From contig CBDFGK010000002.1 in the NCBI GenBank assembly GCA_965247075.1, positions 1,364,001-1,428,000 of the forward strand: a stretch of 64,000 nt of DNA. The letters run 5' to 3'. Both the position numbers and the translations under genes were made by a program. How positions within the stretch are numbered: position 1 is the stretch's first letter; each line of letters opens with the position of its first letter. Below, one piece after another: positions 51,071 to 59,416 of the stretch. Below the pieces are notes generated by a model. The model worked only from the letters and a program-made list of their open reading frames with translations. It was not told the DNA's origin and searched no databases. The DNA comes from CBDFGK01 sp965247075 (GTDB lineage Bacteria > Pseudomonadota > Gammaproteobacteria > Pseudomonadales > Halieaceae).

Positions 51071-51769
51071 TTAGGCCGCAACATAGAACATCGAGTCATT
51101 ATCCGGTAGCGATGACTGCCTGATCTTGAGTTTGAAATACTCGGTATCCCTGATGCCTCTGGCGCGCTTGCGGATCATGCCGATATCGATAATGCCCACA
51201 CGGTGGTTTCTCAACGACTTTGCAAACTTCTTCAGGTAGAGCATAGTCGATTGATCGGCTATCCGGCACCAGGCTTCCAGTCTCTCTTGCATCAGTTCGA
51301 CAGTCTTTGATTCCCACCAGGCATGAAGCTGCTCCTTCAGAATATACAGCGTATTGAAATTGGCATTTTCATCCAATAACCGTTGCCTCCGTTTTTTCAG
51401 TGGTTTCTGCCGGAAGTTGCTTTAGATGTGGCGGCACAGGCCACTGATCATGCGACAGCAGCGGCGGGTGAAACGCCATCCCGTGTCAACAAACTCACAG
51501 CTCTCTATCCGCCGTTCGTTCTTGCTGATACATACTTGGGCCAGCTCCATTTCAATCACGCAGGGATAACCAAACAGCGGCACATCCCTGACCTGTCGGC
51601 AGACATAGCGGTTGACCGTTCCCTGCTGCTCGGTAACGGGGTCTATGGCTTTTCTGCGCCTGTCCCGGCGGCAGCAAATGACGAGCTGTCCCTCCTCCTC
51701 GTCCAGTTTTATCTGATTGACGCACTGCCCCTTAAGGCCCAAAATATCCCTCTGGATGTCGATTTCCAT
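51071..51769 (-). mobile_element. ISL3-family transposase remnant
   Basis: The first part, in the minus frame at 51769-51422, reads MEIDIQRDILGLKGQCVN...VRDVPLFGYPCVIEMELAQV...CRMISGLCRH, the N-terminal zinc-binding region. The second, at 51376-51071, reads DENANFNTLYILKEQL...ADQSTMLYLKKFAKSLR...IGMIRKRARGIRDTEYFKLKI, the C-terminal region. The DDE core between them is deleted. The element sits at the junction of the segmental duplication. Confidence 0.85.
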
Positions 51770-51912
51770 ATACCTGTTCCATATAAAGTTGTGATGAGCC
51801 TTATATACCAACAGATTACGTGGGGATCGGCATCCTTTTATGATTGCTAGTTCTAACACTCTCCGCTATAGTTAAAACCTATAAGATTCTTACAAATTCT
51901 TGGAGATTCTCA

Positions 51913-52161
51913 ATGTCAATGAAGGCAATCTCAGTCCGGCTAGATGATGAAATCCTCAAGCGGGTCGGTCGTATGGCAGAAGCCATGGATAGACCCCGTG
52001 CCTGGCTCATGGCACACGCCATCAAACAGTTTATAGAACAGGAAGAGTGGTTTATCCGGGAAGTGGAGCTTGGCATTAAAGCCGCCGATAAGGGACAACT
52101 AAAAGAACATGCTGACGTAAAGGCCAATTGGGAGGCCAGACGTGAAGCTGCAATGGACTGA
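51913..52161 (+). CDS. Ribbon-helix-helix antitoxin (ParD/RHH type)
   Basis: An 82-residue protein: an RHH DNA-binding start MSMKAISVRLDDEILKRVGRMAEAMDRPRAWLMAHAIKQFIEQEE and an acidic C-terminal part. The ATG at 51913 has GGAG 7 bases upstream. Its stop lies 20 bases inside the toxin gene. It should neutralise and co-repress with the downstream RelE/ParE toxin. Confidence 0.88.
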   Translation: MSMKAISVRLDDEILKRVGRMAEAMDRPRAWLMAHAIKQFIEQEEWFIREVELGIKAADKGQLKEHADVKANWEARREAAMD

Positions 52162-52435
52162 GCCAGCGGCACAAGACCTCGAAAAAATTGAAGAATATAT
52201 TTCCAGAGAGAACAGTCCAACAGTTGCTATCGACATCGTACTGAGAGTTATCAATGCAGTAGAAACCGTATTGCCTGCTCATCCACGGGCAGGCCGAATG
52301 GGACGTGTTACAGACACCCGTGAATTCGTAGTTGAAGGCGTACCCTTCATCGTCATCTACAGACAAATCGGCTCTGGCCAGTTGCAGGTTATTCGCGTAC
52401 TCCACGATGCACAGCAATGGCCGTCAGCGAATTAG
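52142..52435 (+). CDS. RelE/ParE-family toxin
   Basis: A 97-residue toxin starting at GTG: LQWTEPAAQDLEKIEEYISRENSPTVAIDIVLRVINAVE, LPAHPRAGRMGRV, TREFVVEGVPFIVIYR and IRVLHDAQQWP, the full RelE/ParE pattern. It may act on gyrase (ParE) or ribosomal mRNA (RelE); the TREFVVEG-PFIVIYR end is common to both. The pair is lodged between the two copies of the duplication. Confidence 0.9.
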   Translation: MKLQWTEPAAQDLEKIEEYISRENSPTVAIDIVLRVINAVETVLPAHPRAGRMGRVTDTREFVVEGVPFIVIYRQIGSGQLQVIRVLHDAQQWPSAN

Positions 52436-52440
52436 CATGG

Positions 52441-52834
52441 ATTAAAATCCGCATCGCCGGCCTGGGCGATATAGACCTTGGTCACTTCTTGTTCCGTGAC
52501 AATCTGCTGGGCCATACGCACCGCTTCAAAAACCGGCGTCGCACCGCTTTCGTCCTTGTAGACACCCACAGTGAGGTCTACCTTGTCGGGGTTTGAATCT
52601 TGCCTGCACAGGGCCGACAGGCCGAGGATCGGATCTGGGGCTAAGCGCTCTAAATGTTCAAATATGATTTTTCCTGCCTGTCAGGCGGCGAGGCAGGGAT
52701 TGTCTAACAGCTTGATGCCGCGCTCAACCGGCATTTTTACCTGGGCGGATTTATCTACCGGTTCAGCACGCAAAATTATGATTTTCCAAATAGCCGGCGC
52801 AGGTATGGATTGAGCATACGGCCCGGCGGGTCCA
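52441..52834. repeat. 394-bp segmental duplication, copy B
   Basis: Counterpart of 50478-50871. Here the aminotransferase 5' part is a dead fragment (about 52441-52673) attached to the intact end of the FAD oxidase gene, so this probably preserves the ancestral junction of oxidase and aminotransferase. Confidence 0.9.
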
Positions 52835-54158
52835 ACTCGTCGCGCAGCGTAAGGAACTCAGCCCAATGTGGATAGAGCGCCGCCAATTGTGCGCCGCGCA
52901 GGCTGTGCCACTTGCCCCAGTGCGGTCGGCCCTGGTATTTGTGAAATACCTGCTCCACCATGGCCAGGTAATTCTGCCAGCCCGGGTCATCCATAAACTG
53001 GTGCACAGAGATAGAACAGCCGTCGCGCTCGCTGAACATACCGATCATGGAGTCATCTGCCTTGACATAGCGATACTCCAGGGGAAAACCCACATTGGGG
53101 GCATTTTTGCGAATGGTCGCCAGCACATCACGCAGGCAGTCTACGCCCAGTTCAGCGGGCACCGTGTATTCCATCTCGGCAAAGCGCACTACCCGCGGGT
53201 GTGCCAATACCGCGTAGGAAGGGCCGATGCGATGTTTGGCATCGCCGTAGGCAAAATCCAGGGTATTGTTGTACACAAAGTCCTTGATGCCCGGAATCTT
53301 GCGGGTGAATTCAAAGGCCTCGCGCAATTCATTCACTGCGTAGGGATCGTCTTCGATAATGTCCTGTTCGTCGGCACCCGCCTCGTTGGTGATAATCACA
53401 ATGGTGCGGTCTGAATTGGGCAGGGGAAACAGTTCAAACTGCTGGTTGTCGCGGGCCATGCCGGGTATGTCTTCCAGCACACTGTCCGTGTGAGCAATCC
53501 ACTCCTGCTGGTGCAGGCGGTGCTTCTCCCGGTTCTGAAAACGCATGCGCGTGATAACACCCATTGAGCCCAGCGACACTATGCCACTGCGCAGCAGCTC
53601 TGCATTGTTGTTTTCATCGCAGTCAATAACATCGCCGCCCGAAGTCAGCAGGCGCATACCCTTGACGAAGGAGGACATGGAGCCCAACTCCATGCCGGTG
53701 CCGTGGGTAGAGGTAGCAACTGCACCCCCCAGACTCTGGTAGTTAATATCTGACATATTCCGGATGGCCTGTCCGACCTCTTCCAGCATAGGCCCAAACA
53801 GAAATAACTTGGTGCCCGCCCAGACCTCGCACTGTAGTGTCTCGGCGTCGTCACCGATCAAACCCATCAGGCCATCCAGCGTAATCATGGTGCCATCGGT
53901 CGGCACCAGGCCGGTCCAGGAATGGCCGCTGCCAATGGGCCGCACCGTGCCGGTGGAGGTTGTCAGCAAATCGATAATCGCCTGTTCCGATTCAGGCGCG
54001 GTAATATTTTTGGGTTCACTGGCGAGGTTGCCACCCCAGTTTTTCCAGGTAAATTTGCGCGCGGATTGCGCCAGCGCCCGCATGGGATTGAGAGAGAGCA
54101 CACCGGCCAGCGTCGCGCCGGCGCCCAGTAGTTTGCGTCTCGTCCAGTTTTCAATCAT
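52776..54158 (-). CDS. Tat-exported FAD-dependent oxidase, D-arabinono-1,4-lactone-oxidase-like
   Basis: A 460-residue flavoprotein. A twin-arginine signal (NWTRRKLLGAGATLAG, about 5-30) precedes the FAD domain, which has VRPIGSGHSWTGLVPTDGTMITLDGL with an RPxGxGHS motif for FAD and GGAVATSTHGTG. An ALO-like C-terminal domain ends DPPGRMLNPYLRRLFG. It is likely exported folded to the periplasm and oxidises a sugar lactone or similar alcohol. It formerly lay directly upstream of the aminotransferase gene. Confidence 0.9.
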   Translation of the reverse strand: MIENWTRRKLLGAGATLAGVLSLNPMRALAQSARKFTWKNWGGNLASEPKNITAPESEQAIIDLLTTSTGTVRPIGSGHSWTGLVPTDGTMITLDGLMGLIGDDAETLQCEVWAGTKLFLFGPMLEEVGQAIRNMSDINYQSLGGAVATSTHGTGMELGSMSSFVKGMRLLTSGGDVIDCDENNNAELLRSGIVSLGSMGVITRMRFQNREKHRLHQQEWIAHTDSVLEDIPGMARDNQQFELFPLPNSDRTIVIITNEAGADEQDIIEDDPYAVNELREAFEFTRKIPGIKDFVYNNTLDFAYGDAKHRIGPSYAVLAHPRVVRFAEMEYTVPAELGVDCLRDVLATIRKNAPNVGFPLEYRYVKADDSMIGMFSERDGCSISVHQFMDDPGWQNYLAMVEQVFHKYQGRPHWGKWHSLRGAQLAALYPHWAEFLTLRDELDPPGRMLNPYLRRLFGKS

Positions 54159-54237
54159 GGTGTACTGCCACTGTAGTTGCCAAGCGGTAGACTATAGCGC
54201 AAGCTGGCGCTTTACGCGCACCCTGACAAGGCGAATC

Positions 54238-54372
54238 ATGCCCCTTCACCAGGCGACTGTCGGCAGTAAAGACAGGCAGGCCCCGCACGACGAAGACGAG
54301 GTATATTTTGTACTGAAAGGCACAGCCCGCATGCATCCGGGCGAGAAAGAGCGAGAAGTAACAGCGGGTTAG
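54238..54372 (+). pseudogene. Cupin remnant
   Basis: Forty-four codons contain QAPHDEDEVYFVLKGTARM and GEKEREVTAG, the first half of a cupin_2 barrel (H-x-E-D-E metal pattern). A TAG stop then follows where the second motif should be. The frame ends overlapping the MaoC gene end. The gene has lost its second half. Confidence 0.6.
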
Positions 54373-54779
54373 CAGTTTGGCAATTCCACAGTCACTGTAC
54401 CGGTGACGTGATCGCCGAGTTGATTGCTGCCTTTAATCTCAAGCTCCACAGTACCCGCATCTATCGCCGCCACCTGGCCGGTGAATGTCATGCGGTCTCC
54501 GGGAAAGTTGGGAACCCCCAACCGAATTGACACCGACTTGAGGCGAGCGCGACTGCCGGCCCAATCGGTGACGTAGCGGCCCACCAGCCCATTGGTAGTG
54601 AGAATGTTCATAAATGCAGCGGGGGTTCCAGCCGCCTGGGCGGCATCCTTGTCGTGGTGTACATCCTGAAAATCGCGACTGGCGATGGCGCCGCCCACAA
54701 TTAACCTGGCGGTGATATCAATTGCCAACTCGGGTAGTTGATCACCACAACCGAGTTCACTGGCGACAATATCACTCAC
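54369..54779 (-). CDS. MaoC-like hot-dog dehydratase subunit
   Basis: A 136-residue hot-dog protein: the hydratase-2-like strand RLIVGGAIASRDFQDVHHDKDAAQAAG holds Asp and His of the usual D-x4-H pattern, followed by TNGLVGRYVTDWAG. It would hydrate or dehydrate an acyl-CoA. The GTG at 54779 has GGGAG 8 bases upstream and overlaps the previous stop; a GTG at 54794 is an alternative. It probably pairs with the FAS1-type protein encoded just upstream. Confidence 0.82.
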   Translation of the reverse strand: MSDIVASELGCGDQLPELAIDITARLIVGGAIASRDFQDVHHDKDAAQAAGTPAAFMNILTTNGLVGRYVTDWAGSRARLKSVSIRLGVPNFPGDRMTFTGQVAAIDAGTVELEIKGSNQLGDHVTGTVTVELPNC

Positions 54780-55326
54780 CGGCCTGCTCCCCACTCTTGT
54801 AAACCAGCAAGCGGAAACTCATGGTGCCCACTATTTCGTCGCGCTGGTTGTAATAGGTAGACAGCTCCTCCAGAAAATAGCCCTCTCCCAGCGCCGTGGT
54901 TTTGAGTTCCGAAATCGATTCGCAGCGCGACCTAAAGTAAACACGGTCGCCCTCTTGCAGGTAGCGCAGGTATTTCTGCTCACAGTTTACCGCCACCACG
55001 CCTGTGTAACCGGCCGCCACCAATACCTTGCGCACCGCAAACTGACCTGACTTTGCAGAACCCGGCGCGTGCTCGCCGCCATAACCGGCCATGCCCCACA
55101 CCTGCAGCATAGTCGGCGGCGCCACTAATCCATCATGACCCGCATCACGCGCTGCAACTGCGTCAAGGTAAGCAGGATTGCGATCGCCCATAACCTCGCA
55201 CCAGTGTCGAATCATGGGTGCATTAACCGCATCCCAGGCCAGGAAGGGGCCAGACTCAAGACCCACATACTGCTGTAGATTCAGCTCCGCATCGACCGAG
55301 ACTGTCACACTACCTGCTGCTGACAT
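54772..55326 (-). CDS. FAS1-like dehydratase / MaoC N-terminal domain protein
   Basis: A 184-residue protein of the hot-dog FAS1_DH (MaoC_dehydrat_N) type: WDAVNAPMIRHWCEVMGDRNPAYLD and APPTMLQVWGM, then YFRSRCESISELKTTALGEGYFLEELSTYYNQRDEIVGTMSFRLLVY. It resembles the non-catalytic or partner half of two-subunit enoyl-CoA hydratases of steroid side-chain type. It lies eight bases after the Rieske oxygenase gene. Confidence 0.82.
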   Translation of the reverse strand: MSAAGSVTVSVDAELNLQQYVGLESGPFLAWDAVNAPMIRHWCEVMGDRNPAYLDAVAARDAGHDGLVAPPTMLQVWGMAGYGGEHAPGSAKSGQFAVRKVLVAAGYTGVVAVNCEQKYLRYLQEGDRVYFRSRCESISELKTTALGEGYFLEELSTYYNQRDEIVGTMSFRLLVYKSGEQAGE

Positions 55327-55334
55327 CGTCGCGT

Positions 55335-56426
55335 TCAGAACCCAAACAGGCCGACATCCAGCTTGCGGTGTTCATCGGTGGGCTGGACAAAGTCCTGTAT
55401 ATGATGCGCACCGTTCAACTCGCTGTGGTAGTCACCCGCCTTGGCGCTCTCATCATAGAACTGTGAATACCACTTGCGCACGGTGCGAAAGGGGCCGTCC
55501 TTTTTCATTTGCATAATTTTCAGGGCCGGGCGCTTGTGGGCCCACACATCAAAGTCTGCCGAGAAGGCAAACAGGGCACCAGCCTGGATTTCCCTGGCGG
55601 CAGCGATATCTGCGTCGGTGTGCGGCACATTCTGAGCCTGGGCCAGGGCCGCGTGCCAGACCTTGCTGACCCCATCGTCTATCGGTGTATTGGCAATCAG
55701 TTCGAAGGTGAGCACATCGCCGAATTGCTGCTTGGATAACAAAATGCCCGGGCCGGTGTACCAGGTAGTAGTGGTCAAATAGGCCTGGTAGGTCTGGTGG
55801 TAGCCGCCCTGGCGCTGAATGCAGATATGGTCCTTTAATTCATTCTCAAAATACTCGCAGGGCGCGCCGTGGGTGGGACCCAAATGCTGCGCATCGGCCA
55901 TATTGTCGATGATCTCCTGGCCGTGCACGGCCAGCTCACCCAGGTGGTCCAGCTCCCAGTGCACCCAGCTCGGGTCGTCCCATTCATCCAGGCAAGGTGG
56001 CTCAAATTGTGGTCCACCCCCGGCCGGGTCAAACCACATCATCACGCAGCCCATGACCTCACGTACTTCGTAAGAGGTGAGCGCGCCGGATTTCGGACAG
56101 GGTCCATCGTGGTAGGGAATATCAGTAAGCCGGCCATCGGGACCGTAGCGCCAACCGTGATAGGGGCAGCGAATCGAATCGCCTTCTATCTGCTTGCCAG
56201 CGGCGACAATAACAGCGCTGCGACTGGCAGTGAGATGCGTACCCATATGCACACAATAGGCATCGAGCATGACCACCCTGCCGCTCTCGCCGCGATACAT
56301 GGCAAAATCCTGGCCGAAAAAACGCACCGCCAGCGGTTGCTCGTCCAGCTCTTTGCTCTCTGCCACAATAAACCAGCCGCGCGGAAAGGTATGCGGTCCC
56401 AGCTTGTATTCAGCCGCTTTGGCCAT
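55335..56426 (-). CDS. Rieske oxygenase, KshA-like terminal oxygenase
   Basis: A 363-residue oxygenase. The N-terminal Rieske domain has CVHMGTHL (Cys/His) and CPYHGW. The C-terminal catalytic domain has NMADAQHLGPTHG, which gives the mononuclear iron His pair, with a later Asp. It resembles 3-ketosteroid 9-alpha-hydroxylase oxygenases and related terpenoid enzymes. With the two dehydratases it suggests sterol or terpenoid breakdown (inference). The ATG at 56426 has GGAG 7 bases upstream; an earlier frame start at 56495 adds 23 unlikely residues. No reductase gene is adjacent. Confidence 0.87.
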   Translation of the reverse strand: MAKAAEYKLGPHTFPRGWFIVAESKELDEQPLAVRFFGQDFAMYRGESGRVVMLDAYCVHMGTHLTASRSAVIVAAGKQIEGDSIRCPYHGWRYGPDGRLTDIPYHDGPCPKSGALTSYEVREVMGCVMMWFDPAGGGPQFEPPCLDEWDDPSWVHWELDHLGELAVHGQEIIDNMADAQHLGPTHGAPCEYFENELKDHICIQRQGGYHQTYQAYLTTTTWYTGPGILLSKQQFGDVLTFELIANTPIDDGVSKVWHAALAQAQNVPHTDADIAAAREIQAGALFAFSADFDVWAHKRPALKIMQMKKDGPFRTVRKWYSQFYDESAKAGDYHSELNGAHHIQDFVQPTDEHRKLDVGLFGF

Positions 56427-56545
56427 AGTGTTCTCCAGCGCATCGGTACAGGTATCAGGTCGGTAATTATGGACGCTGCGGTAGCAACTCACCAAATGGG
56501 CCGGTCGCCATAACTAAACCAATCCCATATTCAAATGCAGCGCGG

Positions 56546-57028
56546 TTAATTCCGAAAATTGGTGAACTGCAGCGGTAAATCCAGCTCCAGCTCGCGCAAC
56601 ATAGCCATGGCCGCCTGCAGGTCATCGCGCTTCTTACCCGTGACCCGCACTTGCTGGTCCTGTAGCTGGGTTTGCACTTTCATCCTGGTGTCCTTGATGG
56701 CCTTGGTAATCTTCCTGCAGATATCGCTGGGCAAACCGTGCCGCAGCTCAACCACCTGCTTGACCTGCTTACCCACGGGCGTTACATCACCCAGTTCCAT
56801 GGCCTTGGGATCCAGCTTGCATTTGATCAGTGCGCTGCGCAACATATCCACCATTTGCTCCGCCTGAAATTCCGCGTCGGCAGTAATCACCACCTTGCGT
56901 TCCTCTCGCTCAAATGACGCCCCCACACCCTTGAAGTCAAAGCGATTGGCGACAATCCGACCGGACTGATCAACGGCGTTGGCAAGTTGGTGTAAATCAA
57001 CTTCTGAAACAATATCGAAGGAGGGCAT
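56546..57028 (-). CDS. YajQ-family nucleotide-binding protein
   Basis: A 160-residue UPF0234/YajQ protein: MPSFDIVSEVDLHQLANAVDQS, RFDFKG, then KQVVELRHGLPSDICRKITKAIKDTRMKVQTQ, QVRVTGKKRDDLQA and a final LPLQFTNFRN. Family members bind GTP, RNA or cyclic-di-GMP. It is monocistronic, between the Rieske gene and panE. Confidence 0.95.
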   Translation of the reverse strand: MPSFDIVSEVDLHQLANAVDQSGRIVANRFDFKGVGASFEREERKVVITADAEFQAEQMVDMLRSALIKCKLDPKAMELGDVTPVGKQVKQVVELRHGLPSDICRKITKAIKDTRMKVQTQLQDQQVRVTGKKRDDLQAAMAMLRELELDLPLQFTNFRN

Positions 57029-57100
57029 ATGGATTTTCCACAGCTAAACAAGAGGTGTGTATCATAGCAGAGTCCATGAAACCCAGGAGATGCTCAGCGA

Positions 57101-57955
57101 ATGAAACAAACATGGCACATACTGGGCGCCGGCGCGATTGGCAGCCTGCTGGCAGGCAAGCTGCAGGCCGCAGGGTTAGAGGCCTGCCTGTTATATCGCC
57201 CGGGTCAGGGTTTTTCCTTAGACCAATTGTCACCGCAATCAATCGAGCGGCTCATTATTGCCACCAAGGCCAACCAGGCGCTACCGGCATGGCAGCAGGC
57301 ACAAGAGTATTTGTCGCCGGACGCTATCGTAATTCTGATGCATAACGGCATGGGCGTCGCCGCGCAGATCCAGACTCTTAACCCACCGGTTCAACTGTAC
57401 CTTGGCATTACCACTGAGGCGGCGCACTTCGACGCTGCAGGCAAACTGGTTCATGCGGGCGTGGGCGAAACCAGAATCGGCGGCGGCCATCAGCACCAGC
57501 CGAAATGGTTTGAACCGCTGGCCAATAGCGAGGAGCGCTTTATCTGGGAGGCAGACATAGAGGCCAGCCTGTGGCGCAAACTGGTGATCAACTGTGCCAT
57601 TAATCCGCTGGCGGCAATTAACGACTGCAGCAACGGCGTACTTGCCAGCGACCCCGAGCTACGCCGGCAGGTACTGCAGGTATGTGAAGAATTAGCCGCC
57701 ATTACCGCCGCCCGCAGCTACCGGCAACTGGCGCAGGAAGTTACCAGCCTGGCGTTTGACGTTATACACGCTACCGCCGACAATCAATCTTCGATGCTGC
57801 TCGATGTGCGCCGGCAGCGGGTAAGCGAGAATGAATACATCAGCGGCTATCTGGTGCGGGAAGCGACGCGGCTCGGTGTGCCCTGTCCCGCCAACAGCAA
57901 ATTGTTTGAAAAAATGCGCGAAATTGACCTGGTAAATGCTGGAGGGCGCCCATGA
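57101..57955 (+). CDS. panE: 2-dehydropantoate 2-reductase
   Basis: A 284-residue NADPH-dependent reductase of the ApbA/PanE family: Rossmann GAGAIGSLLAGKL, IERLIIATKA, QEYLSPDAIVILMHNGMG, a catalytic-lysine region LWRKLVINCAINPLAAI, and SSMLLDVRRQRVSENEYISGYLV. It makes pantoate for coenzyme A. An AGGAG lies about 10 bases upstream of the ATG. It converges with the kinase gene. Confidence 0.92.
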   Translation: MKQTWHILGAGAIGSLLAGKLQAAGLEACLLYRPGQGFSLDQLSPQSIERLIIATKANQALPAWQQAQEYLSPDAIVILMHNGMGVAAQIQTLNPPVQLYLGITTEAAHFDAAGKLVHAGVGETRIGGGHQHQPKWFEPLANSEERFIWEADIEASLWRKLVINCAINPLAAINDCSNGVLASDPELRRQVLQVCEELAAITAARSYRQLAQEVTSLAFDVIHATADNQSSMLLDVRRQRVSENEYISGYLVREATRLGVPCPANSKLFEKMREIDLVNAGGRP

Positions 57956-58001
57956 TCAGCACCACTGGTGGGGGCTGCCCCGGTATTTTGGGGCGCAGCG
58001 G

Positions 58002-59411
58002 TTACTGGCCTGGAGTCCAGCTTTCGTGCTGCTCGAACAGGTATTGCAAGGCCGCCTTGATACTGGCCTGCCAGGCGGCGTAGGGCGCACCGGGCAGCAA
58101 GGTGGTGTACCTGGAGATGGTTTGATTGGCGCACTCCCGTCGCAACAACATGCCGCATATATGCTCATTACAATTTACCTGCAAGTCCAGCACATCACTG
58201 CCCTCAGCGGGGCTGAGCGAAACATTGCCCTGCCAGGCAATTGCCCGCTCCAGTATCTCGCTGAGTTGATTGGCGTTCGGAACCAGCGGGCCGGCCGACT
58301 CAAACATCACTTCCGGCCTGCGCACACTGACCTCGACAACCCCTGGCTGCAGCCATTCGTTCACACCAAAAATTGCCAGCGTCAAAACGCCTATAGTCAT
58401 GCACAGCAACAGCGGCCGCTGCCAGTCAGAAAAAGATGTTCTTGCCCAGAGGCCCCATTGTCCAGTGGGGAGCAGGTGACTGCGCGCACCGCGGCCCAGA
58501 TCGGCGGGTAAATCAACTGTGGTTTCAACGGCATCTTCGGCGCGTGCAGCGCCGACCATAAATCTGGCCAGAGGCTTGCCGCGAGTAATCGGTAATTCAC
58601 GCAGTATCGCCAGCACCTCCTGACGCACCCCCAGCGCAGATTTGGGTCTGTCGCGCGGGTCTTTCTGTAACAACCCGTCAACCAGTTCACTGAGCCGGCG
58701 CGACACATTTTTATCCAATTGGCACATGGGGACATGCGGTTTGCACACGACATCCTCGAGTGCAATGTGTTGATTGTCGTCATCGACAAAGGGGTGGCGC
58801 CCCGCCAACAGCCGATAAATCAGCAGACCCAAGGCAAACAGGTCAGAGCGCTGATCTACGGCTTCGCCGCGAACATGCTCGGGTGACATGGAGAAGTAAC
58901 TGCCCATCACAACATTATCCGGCTGCCCCTCACTCTCTACTGCCGTCGATTGTGCGCCGGCTATGCCGAAATCAGTCAACTTGATATGGCCCGTGGGAGC
59001 CAACAGCACGTTCTCTGGTTTGAGGTCCCTGTGCACGATTCCTGAATGATGCGCTGTTGCCAGGGCGGCACCAAGATCCAGCGCCAGTTGCAAAACCGAC
59101 AACAGGTCCAGTTGCGTGCGTTCCAGCAAATCCGCCAGGTCAGTACCTGGAACATACTCCATAACCAGAATGACGTAAGTACGTACCTCAACCACATCAA
59201 AGATTTGCACAATACAGCGATGATTCAACTGGGCCAGCGCACGGCCCTCGGCAATAACCAACTGTCGCGCCTCCCGGTCGCGTGGCACGCTGATAAATTT
59301 GAGCGCTACCCGGCGGTTGAGGCGTTGATCGAGAGCAAGGTAAACCCTACCCCCGCCGCCCTCTTGCAACAGCCGCAGAATCCGGTAGGAGCCAATCTCA
59401 GCGCGTCCCAC
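58002..59411 (-). CDS. Membrane Ser/Thr protein kinase
   Basis: A 469-residue kinase starting at GTG, 6 bases after the sigma54-activator stop. It has glycine loop LLQEGGGGRVYLA, ATP lysine in RRVALKF, HRDLKPENVLL, DFGIAG and an SMSPEHVRGE activation segment. A regulatory stretch at about 290-350 is followed by one membrane helix (PLLLCMTIGVLTLAIFGV) and a periplasmic C-terminal domain of about 110 residues with two CNEHICG-type cysteines. Coupling to an FHA-bearing activator suggests phosphorylation-controlled transcription, as in type VI loci (inference). Confidence 0.9.
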   Translation of the reverse strand: MGRAEIGSYRILRLLQEGGGGRVYLALDQRLNRRVALKFISVPRDREARQLVIAEGRALAQLNHRCIVQIFDVVEVRTYVILVMEYVPGTDLADLLERTQLDLLSVLQLALDLGAALATAHHSGIVHRDLKPENVLLAPTGHIKLTDFGIAGAQSTAVESEGQPDNVVMGSYFSMSPEHVRGEAVDQRSDLFALGLLIYRLLAGRHPFVDDDNQHIALEDVVCKPHVPMCQLDKNVSRRLSELVDGLLQKDPRDRPKSALGVRQEVLAILRELPITRGKPLARFMVGAARAEDAVETTVDLPADLGRGARSHLLPTGQWGLWARTSFSDWQRPLLLCMTIGVLTLAIFGVNEWLQPGVVEVSVRRPEVMFESAGPLVPNANQLSEILERAIAWQGNVSLSPAEGSDVLDLQVNCNEHICGMLLRRECANQTISRYTTLLPGAPYAAWQASIKAALQYLFEQHESWTPGQ

Positions 59412-59416
59412 GACCG

